This document shows positions 26,061 through 32,618 of a stretch of 32,618 bases of DNA, in pieces; position 1 is the stretch's first letter; the number at the start of each line of letters is the position of its first letter. The DNA is from Comamonadaceae bacterium (GTDB lineage: Bacteria; Pseudomonadota; Gammaproteobacteria; Burkholderiales; Burkholderiaceae_C). Below the pieces are notes generated by a model. It worked only from the letters and a program-made list of their open reading frames with translations. It had not been told where the DNA came from and made no database searches. The stretch covers positions 1 through 32,618 of the forward strand of contig JAIXRH010000015.1 in assembly GCA_027485285.1 (NCBI GenBank), in the 5' to 3' direction. A program made the translations under genes and the position numbers.

Positions 26061-27272
26061 TTACACGCGAGCCGCGCGCATTTGCATCGAGAACTCTTGC
26101 AAGGCCGCAATGCCGCTGGCTTCCGCGCGTTTGCACCACGCTTGCAGATCCAGCGCCAGTTGGGCGCGATTGAGGTGGGTGTTGAGCCACAACTGGCGCA
26201 ACTCTTCTCGCATCTTGACCATGGTGTCCACATCGGGCAGAGCAGCGCGTGCAGCGGCCAACTGTGACAACACGGCAGCAGGCACTTTCTCAGCGTCACG
26301 GTGCATCCAGCGCTTGGCTGCAGCCAACACGGAATCCGATGGCAAAGTGGGCAACTTGGCCAACTCTTGGTTCATGGCCAAGCGCAGTTGACGGGCGTAA
26401 TTGGCCATCACTTCGTAGCGGTTGGCGATGACGGCTTCCAAGGTCTTTTCGTCGGCCACAGGTTTGATGTCACCAAAGGCCAACTTAGGCACTGTTTTCT
26501 TCACCGTGGCCAGCCCACAGATTTCCAAAATACGGATGTAGAGCCAGCCCAAATCGAACTCATAGGGCTTGACGGACAACTTGGCCGAGGTGGGATAGGT
26601 GTGGTGGTTGTTGTGCAATTCTTCGCCACCAATCAGGATGCCCCAAGGAGAAATATTGGCGCTGGCGTCTGGCGCCTCAAAGTTGCGGTAGCCCCAGTAG
26701 TGCGCTGCGCCGTTGATGATGCCGGCAGCAGTGATGGGAATCCACATCATTTGCACAGCCCACACGGTCAAGCCCAAAGCACCAAACAGAGCCAAGTCGA
26801 TGACCAACATCAATGACACACCCAGCACGGAGTGCGGGGTGTACAAATTGCGTTCAATCCAATCGTTGGGCGTGCCGTGGCCGTAGCGCTCAAGGGTGTC
26901 AAGGTTTTGAGCTTCCTTGCGGTACAGCTCAGCGCCCGTGAACAACACGGTTTTGATGCCGTGGATGTGGGGGCTGTGTGGGTCGTCGGCTTGCTCGCAC
27001 TTGGCGTGGTGTTTGCGGTGAATCGAGGTCCACTCTTTGGTCACTTGGGCGGTGGTGAGCCACAACCAGAAACGGAAAAAGTGCGACACCACAGGATGCA
27101 AATCCAAAGCGCGGTGGGCCGAGTGGCGGTGCAAGTAAATCGTCACGCTGGCGATGGTGATGTGCGTGAGCACCATGGTGACAAGGAAGACTTGCCAGCC
27201 AGAAAAATCCAACAGGCCGTGGATCAGCCAGTTCAACGTGGCATCAAGCCAAGCCCAATTGGGTAACAACAT
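26061..27272 (-). CDS. membrane fatty-acid (acyl) desaturase
   Basis: A 403-residue membrane di-iron desaturase that introduces a cis double bond into acyl chains, adjusting membrane fluidity. The three histidine boxes are HRHSAH (His 48 to His 53), HRKHH (85-89) and HNNHH (220-224), with an additional His 191. Hydrophobic segments near 25-47, 64-76 and 145-185 would be membrane-embedded. The C-terminal ~150 residues form a soluble, helical tail not present in the shortest family members; similar tails occur in Burkholderiales proteins. The ATG at 27272 has only a weak GAAAG upstream. A palindrome lies 16 bp upstream of the start, and an intrinsic terminator follows the stop. The acyl-CoA delta-9 type is most likely, but regiospecificity cannot be read from sequence. 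Confidence 0.9.
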   Translation of the reverse strand: MLLPNWAWLDATLNWLIHGLLDFSGWQVFLVTMVLTHITIASVTIYLHRHSAHRALDLHPVVSHFFRFWLWLTTAQVTKEWTSIHRKHHAKCEQADDPHSPHIHGIKTVLFTGAELYRKEAQNLDTLERYGHGTPNDWIERNLYTPHSVLGVSLMLVIDLALFGALGLTVWAVQMMWIPITAAGIINGAAHYWGYRNFEAPDASANISPWGILIGGEELHNNHHTYPTSAKLSVKPYEFDLGWLYIRILEICGLATVKKTVPKLAFGDIKPVADEKTLEAVIANRYEVMANYARQLRLAMNQELAKLPTLPSDSVLAAAKRWMHRDAEKVPAAVLSQLAAARAALPDVDTMVKMREELRQLWLNTHLNRAQLALDLQAWCKRAEASGIAALQEFSMQMRAARV

Positions 27273-27287
27273 GTAATTCTTTCAATT

Positions 27288-27301
27288 CGGTCATTTGACC
27301 G
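27288..27301. promoter_or_regulatory. palindrome upstream of the desaturase gene
   Basis: CGGTCA-TT-TGACCG is a perfect 6-bp inverted repeat 16 bp upstream of the desaturase ATG, in the gap to the RsmB-like gene stop. A lipid-responsive repressor (DesT/FabR kind) site is conceivable, but the sequence does not match those consensuses. Confidence 0.35.
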
Positions 27302-27322
27302 TTTATTTTAAAGTTTTGGGCC

Positions 27323-28657
27323 TTATTTGGCTACCCAAACTGCAGCGAAGAAGCCGTCTGTGGCATGTATGTGGGGCCAAAGGCGCAAATACAAGCCGTC
27401 CGTCGTACAAAGAGCGGCGGCATTGGCTACTTTCAACTCCGTCAATGTGTCGGCTACCGACAACGGCACAAAGTTGGGGTGCGCTGCGCTGAAGGCTTGG
27501 GCAATGGCTTCGTTCTCCTCAGGCAACACGCTGCAGGTGGCGTACACCAAGCGGCCACCCGACTTCACCAAACGTGCGGCGCTGGCCAAGATGGCGGTTT
27601 GCTTGGCCGTCAATTCTTCCACGGCCTTGGGTGACTGACGCCACTTGAGGTCGGGGTTGCGGCGCAAAGTGCCTAGGCCCGAGCAAGGCGCATCGACCAA
27701 CACGCGGTCAATCTTGCCGCTCAGGCGCTTCACGCGCTCGTCGCGCTCGTGCGCAATGGCCGATGGGTGCACGTTAGACAGCTTGCTGCGTGCCAAACGC
27801 GGCTTGAGTGATTCCAATCGATGGCCCGAGGTGTCAAACGCATACAAGCGGCCCGTGCTGCGCATGGACGCGCCAATGGCCAAGGTTTTACCGCCTGCAC
27901 CGGCACAAAAGTCCACCACCATCTCGCCACGCTTGGCGTCGAGCAACAGGGCCAACAGCTGAGAGCCCTCGTCTTGAACTTCAATCGCGCCCCGCGAAAA
28001 CGCATCCAGCCCCGACAACGCAGGCTTGCCTTCAATGCGCAAACCCCAAGGCGAGAACGGCGTGTCCATGGCCTTGATGCCGGCGAGTTTCAACTCGTGT
28101 TGCACATCGGCGCGCTTGTCGGTGAAGGTGTTCACGCGCAAGTCCAACGGTGCACCGCCATTCAGGCGCTCGACCAAGGGCCAAAAGCCCTCGCCCACTT
28201 GGGCTTTGAGCGGCTCCACCAACCACTCGGGCATGTTGTGGCGATGGCGCTCCATCAGGTCGGCAGGACGCACGGCTTCGCAGGCTTCGAGCCAGGCGGC
28301 TTCTTGCTTGTTCAACGCGCTCATCAAAAAGTCGAGCGGGCTGTTGTTGACGTGCTTGGCGCTTTTGGGTGCGTTGTTGGCAGGCGCTTGGTCTTTCAAA
28401 TGCTGGGCAAAGCCAAGGATGGCCAAGCGGCGCTCTTTGGGGCCAGAGCCCGAGGGCGCAAAGTGGTCAAAACGCAGTTTGTTGCGCAAGACGTTGTAGG
28501 TGGTTTCGGCCAAGGCCGCACGCTCTCGCGGGCCGAAGGCATAGGTTTTACGGTAATCACGGAAAAACTTAGACACCACCGCGTCGGCAGGGTGGTCAAA
28601 CTTCAAAGTGAGGCGAACGAGCTCGGTACAAGCTTCAACAAGGGCTTTTGGATGCAT
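27323..28657 (-). CDS. RsmB/NOP-type rRNA cytosine methyltransferase
   Basis: A 444-residue SAM-dependent 5-methylcytosine RNA methyltransferase of the RsmB/NOP family. The SAM loop is VVDFCAGAGGKT (247-258), motif IV is DAPCSGLGTLRRNPDLKWR with Cys 325, and the catalytic Cys 375 sits in YATCSVLPEEN. The N-terminal ~150 residues, before the catalytic domain, are the RNA-recognition part and are poorly conserved. Classical RsmB has an additional N-terminal NusB-like domain, so this may be a paralogue with different specificity (16S or other rRNA). The ATG at 28657 lies inside an inverted repeat shared with the divergent DUF1653 gene. It ends 51 bp before the desaturase start. Confidence 0.88.
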   Translation of the reverse strand: MHPKALVEACTELVRLTLKFDHPADAVVSKFFRDYRKTYAFGPRERAALAETTYNVLRNKLRFDHFAPSGSGPKERRLAILGFAQHLKDQAPANNAPKSAKHVNNSPLDFLMSALNKQEAAWLEACEAVRPADLMERHRHNMPEWLVEPLKAQVGEGFWPLVERLNGGAPLDLRVNTFTDKRADVQHELKLAGIKAMDTPFSPWGLRIEGKPALSGLDAFSRGAIEVQDEGSQLLALLLDAKRGEMVVDFCAGAGGKTLAIGASMRSTGRLYAFDTSGHRLESLKPRLARSKLSNVHPSAIAHERDERVKRLSGKIDRVLVDAPCSGLGTLRRNPDLKWRQSPKAVEELTAKQTAILASAARLVKSGGRLVYATCSVLPEENEAIAQAFSAAHPNFVPLSVADTLTELKVANAAALCTTDGLYLRLWPHIHATDGFFAAVWVAK

Positions 28658-28680
28658 AGGGTGTATTGTCCCACCCTATG
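28655..28680. repeat. inverted repeat spanning both divergent start codons
   Basis: CATAGGGTG (28655-28663) and CACCCTATG (28672-28680) are perfect 9-bp inverted repeats around an 8-bp centre. The first contains the RsmB-like start (28657-28655, minus strand) and the second contains the DUF1653 start (28678-28680), so each start codon lies in an arm. Neither gene has another good ribosome-binding site. Confidence 0.55.
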
Positions 28681-28914
28681 AATGACCACGACCTCCCCCC
28701 ACTGATTGAAACCCCCATCGGCCTCTACCGTCACTACAAAGGTGGCGAATACGAAGTGATAGGGACGGTACGCCACAGCGAAACGCTAGAACCGCTGACC
28801 CTCTACCGCGCCCTTTACGGCGCGCATGGCCTGTGGGTGCGCCCCGCCGCGATGTTTGGCGAACAAGTGCTGATTGACGGCGTGATGCAGCCACGCTTTG
28901 CCAAAATCAATTGA
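28678..28914 (+). CDS. DUF1653 domain protein
   Basis: A 78-residue protein of the DUF1653 family: GLYRHYKGGEYEVIGTVRHSETLEPLTLYRALYG and LWVRPAAMFGEQV are the family pattern. The function is not established. No ATPase, transposase or toxin gene is close; it is divergent from an RsmB-like methyltransferase, and purN follows after 55 bp on the same strand. The ATG at 28678 is used; an in-frame TTG at 28666 would add four residues from the inverted repeat. Confidence 0.85.
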   Translation: MNDHDLPPLIETPIGLYRHYKGGEYEVIGTVRHSETLEPLTLYRALYGAHGLWVRPAAMFGEQVLIDGVMQPRFAKIN

Positions 28915-28969
28915 GCCTTGACTGGCCTTGTGCGCAGCAGCGCTGCCTGCCCCGCGATAATTCGCGGCA

Positions 28970-29560
28970 ATGAAACACATCGTCATCCTGATTTCTGGCA
29001 GCGGCTCCAACATGGCTGCCATCATTCGCACCGCACAAGAACACCACTGGGCCAAACACCTCAACGCCCGTGTGAGCGCCGTCATCAGCAACAAAGCCGA
29101 CGCCGAAGGCTTGGCCCTAGCAAAACAACACGGCATCGCCACTGCGGTGGTGGAGCACAAAGCCTTTGCCGATCAGCCACAACCCCGCGATGCCTTTGAC
29201 GCCGCCTTGATGGCCGAGATCGACACACATCAGCCCCACCTGGTGGTGCTGGCTGGCTTCATGCGCATCCTCACGGATGGCTTTGTGGCGCACTACGAGG
29301 GCCGACTCATCAACATCCACCCCTCCCTGCTGCCCGCCTTCCCCGGCCTGCACACGCACAAGCGCGCCATCGAAGCCGGCTGCAAATTTGCCGGAGCCAC
29401 CGTGCACCGCGTCACCGCCGAGCTAGACCACGGCCCCATCCTCGCCCAGGCGATCGTGCCTGTGCTGCCCGACGACACCGCAGACACACTGGCCGCGCGG
29501 GTGCTGACGCAGGAGCATTTGATTTATCCGAAGGCAGTGGCGGAACTCTTAGCGAGATAG
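28970..29560 (+). CDS. purN: phosphoribosylglycinamide formyltransferase
   Basis: PurN transfers a formyl group from 10-formyl-THF to GAR in purine synthesis. The 196-residue protein has the nucleotide-binding start ISGSGSNM (8-15) and the catalytic triad Asn 115, His 117 (NIHPSLLPAFPGLH) and Asp 153 (ELDHGPILAQA). Length is normal. No strong ribosome-binding site is seen. It stands downstream of the DUF1653 gene and is followed by a long perfect inverted repeat and a convergent HNH gene. Confidence 0.95.
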   Translation: MKHIVILISGSGSNMAAIIRTAQEHHWAKHLNARVSAVISNKADAEGLALAKQHGIATAVVEHKAFADQPQPRDAFDAALMAEIDTHQPHLVVLAGFMRILTDGFVAHYEGRLINIHPSLLPAFPGLHTHKRAIEAGCKFAGATVHRVTAELDHGPILAQAIVPVLPDDTADTLAARVLTQEHLIYPKAVAELLAR

Positions 29561-29606
29561 CTTAGAAGGTGTGGGTGTGAAATAGCTCGGTGTAAAGAAA
29601 CTCGTA

Positions 29607-29678
29607 GCAGAGAAGGCAATGGCCAGCTGACGATTTCTGGTACTCCAGCATGAGGAAGTTGGCCATTGCCTTCTCTGC
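29607..29678. repeat. 19-bp perfect inverted repeat downstream of purN
   Basis: GCAGAGAAGGCAATGGCCA (29607-29625) and its exact complement (29660-29678) flank 34 bases, and three further pairs extend the stem inward (one G-U). The loop itself has CTGG/CCAG. No T-run follows on either strand, so it is not a standard terminator. It lies between the convergent purN and HNH genes, in a 166-bp stretch that shows no other gene. Confidence 0.7.
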
Positions 29679-29726
29679 GGAGCGCAAATCCGCAGTCAAT
29701 CGCACAGCCGGAGCAGTCGCCAAGAA

Positions 29727-30284
29727 CTAAGCCAAGAGCCGAGAACTCTTAGGCACATGCGCCATCAAAAACTCCATCTGATCCGCCAAGATACGGCGGT
29801 TACGCAAGATGAAGTCTTCCCACAACGATGGCTCATAAGGTGTGTACAACAGCGGCATACGCGCTTGCTCAGGCGTGCGGTTGCCTTTGCGGTGGTTGCA
29901 CGATTTGCACGCCGTCACCACATTCATCCACACATTGGGGCCGCCTTGGCCCACGGGGCGAATGTGTTCGCGGGTGAGTTCTGATTCGTGGAAGTGGTCG
30001 CCGCAGTAAGCGCAAATGTTGCGGTCGCGGCTGAAAAGTTTGTCGTTGGTCAGGCCAGATTTCAAATCAAACGGGTTGATGTTGGGCACGCCTTTTGTGC
30101 CGATGATGCTGTTGACCGTGATGATGGACTGCTGTCCTGTGATGGCGTTGGTGCCGCCGTGAAACACTGCCACTTCGCCGCCGGATTCCCAACGTACTTC
30201 TTCGGCCGCGTAATGAATCACTGCTTGTTCTAGTGAAATCCATGACTGCGGTAGCCCTTGGGCTGACAGTTTCAAGACCTTCAA
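29727..30284 (-). CDS. HNH endonuclease family protein
   Basis: A 185-residue protein with an HNH nuclease motif near the centre. Two zinc-binding pairs (Cys 91/Cys 94 in CAYC and Cys 126/Cys 129 in CKSC) frame the ELTREHIRPVGQGGPNVWMN core with catalytic His 107 and Asn 121, followed by NHRKGNRTPEQA. The start is TTG at 30284: GGAGG at 30295-30291 is six bases upstream, and MKVLKL is the usual family start. Similar stand-alone HNH proteins are common in Burkholderiales chromosomes, with no established role; a restriction partner is not seen. It is convergent with purN and divergent from ribF. Confidence 0.85.
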   Translation of the reverse strand: MKVLKLSAQGLPQSWISLEQAVIHYAAEEVRWESGGEVAVFHGGTNAITGQQSIITVNSIIGTKGVPNINPFDLKSGLTNDKLFSRDRNICAYCGDHFHESELTREHIRPVGQGGPNVWMNVVTACKSCNHRKGNRTPEQARMPLLYTPYEPSLWEDFILRNRRILADQMEFLMAHVPKSSRLLA

Positions 30285-30395
30285 ACCTGACCTCCATTCG
30301 CTTGCAAAAAACGACCGTTGGGGAATGCCTATCTATCGCTGACAATATAACCTGAATGAGTGACGGTTTTATGCCACTCAAGTTCCACACCATTT

Positions 30396-31370
30396 ATGCA
30401 AATTTTCCGAGGTTTTCACCACCCGCAATTGGCCAAGGCTTGCGCTTTGACGATTGGCAACTTTGACGGCGTCCACCGTGGCCACCAAGCCATGCTGGCC
30501 CTGCTTAAAAATGAGGCACGTCACCGTGGCGTGCCCAGTTGCGTGATGACGTTTGAGCCTCACCCGCGCGACTTCTTTGCCAAGCTACACCAACAGCACG
30601 ACCTCGCCCCCGCCCGCATCGCCAACTTGCGCGACAAGTTGAATGAGTTAATGGCTTGCGGGGTGGACCAATGCGTGGTGCTGCCGTTCAACCAAAGCTT
30701 TGCCGCACAACAACCACAGGCCTTCATCGAAGACGTGCTGGTCAAAGGCCTCGGCGTGAAATATGTGCTGGTGGGTGACGATTTCCGTTTTGGCGCCAAA
30801 CGCGCTGGCGACTACGCCATGCTGGACGCTGCCAGCGCTGACCTGAAGTTTGATGTGGCCCGCATGAACAGCTACGAGGTGCGTGGCTTGCGCGTGTCCA
30901 GCTCTGCCGTGCGCGAGGCCATGGGGCGAGGCGCCATGCAAGAAGTGGCGCAGCTGCTGGGCCGCCCCTATGCCATTTCAGGCCATGTGGTGCATGGCCG
31001 CAAGCTGGGCCGTGAGCTGAACTGCCGCACGCTCAATTTGCGCTTCAGCCACTGGAAACCTGCGGCCAGCGGCATCTTTGTGGTGCAGGTGCACGGCCTG
31101 AGCCATCAGCCCTTGGCGGGCGTGGCCAATTTGGGCATTCGCCCCTCGCTCGACGCATCGGACGTGAACGGTGGCCGCGTGCTGCTGGAAACCCATTGCC
31201 TCGACTGGCCCGCCAGCCTAGGTGACGAGGGGGGCTACGGTAAAATCATCCGCGTGGAACTGCTGCATAAATTACACGACGAGCTGAAGTATGACGGACT
31301 GGACGCCTTGATGAAAGGCATCCACCAAGACTGCGACGATGCACGCGCTTGGCTCGCCGCCCGAATTTGA
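30396..31370 (+). CDS. ribF: bifunctional riboflavin kinase / FAD synthetase
   Basis: RibF phosphorylates riboflavin to FMN and adenylylates FMN to FAD. The 324-residue protein has the nucleotidyltransferase motif GNFDGVHRGH (21-30), the central VLVGDDFRFGAKRAGD, and the C-terminal kinase domain GRPYAISGHVVHGRKLGRELNCRTLNL. The ATG at 30396 (MQIFRGFHH) is preferred; an in-frame codon at 30360 would add 12 residues without a family match. No FMN riboswitch is visible in the 111-bp gap upstream. ileS follows, the classic proteobacterial order. Confidence 0.95.
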   Translation: MQIFRGFHHPQLAKACALTIGNFDGVHRGHQAMLALLKNEARHRGVPSCVMTFEPHPRDFFAKLHQQHDLAPARIANLRDKLNELMACGVDQCVVLPFNQSFAAQQPQAFIEDVLVKGLGVKYVLVGDDFRFGAKRAGDYAMLDAASADLKFDVARMNSYEVRGLRVSSSAVREAMGRGAMQEVAQLLGRPYAISGHVVHGRKLGRELNCRTLNLRFSHWKPAASGIFVVQVHGLSHQPLAGVANLGIRPSLDASDVNGGRVLLETHCLDWPASLGDEGGYGKIIRVELLHKLHDELKYDGLDALMKGIHQDCDDARAWLAARI

Positions 31371-31407
31371 CGGGGCGTGCAGCCCCCACTAGCTGCACAC
31401 AGCCCCG
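31371..31407 (+). other. GC-rich hairpin in the ribF-ileS gap
   Basis: CGGGGC-GTGCAGC (31371-31383) pairs with GCTGCAC (31392-31398) and GCCCCG (31402-31407), with ACA bulged on the 3' side. There is no T-run after it. It occupies the start of the 117-bp ribF-ileS gap; a translation or antitermination role is speculative. Confidence 0.35.
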
Positions 31408-31487
31408 CCTCTGCCTGATTGAGCCGGCCAGCCCGCTTTGGGGCGTGAGCCGCCAGCCCCCTGTAATGCCCCCGACCTGAGATTGTT

Positions 31488-32618
31488 ATGACCGACAAAG
31501 CCACTGATTACCGCGCCACGCTCAACATGATGGACACCCCGTTCCCCATGCGTGGCGACTTGCCCAAACGCGAACCCGCGTGGGCCCAAACGTGGAATGA
31601 ACAAGGCTTGTACAAAAAGCTGCGCGTGGCCCGCCAAGGCGCGCCGCTGTTTGTGTTGCACGATGGTCCGCCCTATGCCAACGGCAAGCTGCACATCGGC
31701 CATGCGCTGAACAAAGTGCTGAAGGACATGATCGTCAAATCCAAGCAACTCGCTGGCTTTGACGCGCAATACATCCCTGGCTGGGACTGCCACGGTTTGC
31801 CGATTGAAAACGCCATCGAAAAACTGCACGGCCGCAAACTCAGCCGCGACGACATGCAGGCCAAGAGCCGTGCATTTGCCTCCGAGCAAATTGACCAACA
31901 ACGCGAAGACTTCAAACGCCTCGGCGTGTTGGGCGACTGGGAGCGCCCCTACCGCACCATGGACCCCGCCAACGAAGCGGGCCAGCTGCGCGCCTTCAAA
32001 CGCGTGATGGAGCGCGGTTTTGTCTACCGTGGCTTGAAGCCCGTGTATTGGTGTTTCGACTGTGGCTCGTCTTTGGCTGAATTCGAAATTGAATACGCTG
32101 ACAAAAAGAGCGACACGCTGGACGTGGCCTTCTTGTGCGCGCAGCCCGAAAAGCTCGCCGCAGCCTTTGGCTTGCCCAAGCTCGACAAAGAAGCGTTCGC
32201 AGTCATCTGGACCACCACCGCGTGGACCATCCCTGCCAACCAAGCGCTCAACATGAACGCAGACATCACCTACGCCTTGCTCGACACCGAGCGTGGGTTG
32301 TTCTTGTGCGCAGCCTCGTTGGTCGAGAAATGTTTGGAACGTTGGAAACTCGAAGGCACGGTCGTTGCCACGGCCACGGGCGACAAGCTGGGTCTCATTG
32401 AGTTCAACCACCCACTGTCACACGTTGACGCTGGCTATCAGCGCACGGCCCCCGTGTTCTTGGCCGACTACGTGGGCGAAGGCGACGGCACGGGCATCGT
32501 GCACAGCTCGCCTGCTTATGGCGTGGATGACTTCAACTCCTGCATGGCCAACGGCATGAAGTACACCGACATCCTCAACCCTGTGCAAGGCAACGGCGCC
32601 TACGCCGCAGACTTCCCG
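31488..32618 (+). CDS. ileS: isoleucyl-tRNA synthetase (5' part, runs off the window)
   Basis: IleS charges tRNA-Ile. From the ATG at 31488 ([20 protein letters not shown]) the frame stays open for 377 codons to the window edge, so only the N-terminal third is visible. The HIGH motif is intact as HIGH 69-72, after [10 protein letters not shown], and is followed by [11 protein letters not shown], then [18 protein letters not shown] and the start of the editing domain ([17 protein letters not shown]). The KMSKS loop and zinc-binding C-terminus lie beyond the window. It follows ribF by 117 bp. No strong ribosome-binding site is seen. Confidence 0.96.
   Translation, partial: MTDKATDYRATLNMMDTPFPMRGDLPKREPAWAQTWNEQGLYKKLRVARQGAPLFVLHDGPPYANGKLHIGHALNKVLKDMIVKSKQLAGFDAQYIPGWDCHGLPIENAIEKLHGRKLSRDDMQAKSRAFASEQIDQQREDFKRLGVLGDWERPYRTMDPANEAGQLRAFKRVMERGFVYRGLKPVYWCFDCGSSLAEFEIEYADKKSDTLDVAFLCAQPEKLAAAFGLPKLDKEAFAVIWTTTAWTIPANQALNMNADITYALLDTERGLFLCAASLVEKCLERWKLEGTVVATATGDKLGLIEFNHPLSHVDAGYQRTAPVFLADYVGEGDGTGIVHSSPAYGVDDFNSCMANGMKYTDILNPVQGNGAYAADFP

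Noticed and set aside
29607-29678. Integron attC site
   Set aside because: It lacks the GTTRRRY/RYYYAAC core ends, has perfect rather than imperfect arms, and no integrase gene is near.
30285-30395. FMN riboswitch upstream of ribF
   Set aside because: The gap is too short and shows none of the conserved RFN-element sequence blocks.
31389-32411. 340-codon minus-strand frame
   Set aside because: It is antisense to ileS, which has the HIGH motif and family-wide similarity.

Overview
The window reads as ordinary chromosome of a Burkholderiales betaproteobacterium, most likely a Comamonadaceae relative (Limnohabitans, Rhodoferax or Acidovorax type). This rests on protein style: a Bug/TctC-type solute-binding protein, a DinB with a long N-terminal insertion, a bimodular QueF, a DesA-like desaturase with a long C-terminal tail, and the order ribF-ileS. 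No database search was possible. Almost all of the 32.6 kb is coding and most genes are housekeeping. I see no insertion sequence, phage genes or CRISPR array.

Layout. 1-75: 3' end of a probable argH. 322-2770: FMN-dependent 2-hydroxy-acid dehydrogenase, then DNA polymerase IV. 2821-6180: a tight three-gene signalling operon (periplasmic PhnD-type binding protein, membrane histidine kinase, REC-HD-GYP response regulator). 6205-7829 (minus): yaaA-queF, coupled by an ATGA overlap. 7968-11968: valS and galU; valS carries an 84-bp imperfect palindrome as 28 extra in-frame codons. 11955-13093 (minus): cysM-tusA. 13094-13599: an AT-richer stretch with a small unknown gene behind a near-perfect Shine-Dalgarno. 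13600-13684: tRNA-Leu(CAA), followed by a 443-residue protein built from about 22 copies of a 12-residue repeat. 15154-17314: old-yellow-enzyme family oxidoreductase and a Bug solute-binding protein. 17311-19291: a YeeZ-like epimerase family gene divergent from a 2Fe-2S/flavin reductase. 19363-24325 (minus): rarA, a hypoxanthine-DNA glycosylase, lolA and ftsK, with the ftsK-lolA-rarA order typical of proteobacteria. 24430-25944: trxB, then rpmB-rpmG with a structured leader and a clear terminator. 26061-28657 (minus): fatty-acid desaturase and an RsmB/NOP-type rRNA methyltransferase. 28678-29560: DUF1653 gene and purN. 29727-30284 (minus): HNH endonuclease. 30396-end: ribF and the first 377 codons of ileS.

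How the genes work together. Several neighbours share a theme: translation (valS, ileS, rpmB, rpmG, tRNA-Leu, RsmB-like, QueF), sulfur and thiol metabolism (cysM-tusA, trxB), DNA maintenance (dinB, rarA, hypoxanthine glycosylase, ftsK), and envelope (lolA, galU, desaturase).

The features that do not look routine are the 12-residue-repeat protein next to tRNA-Leu, the palindromic insertion inside valS, the small gene at 13172-13390, the 19-bp perfect inverted repeat at 29607-29678, and the binding-protein/kinase/HD-GYP operon whose effector has substituted metal-site residues.
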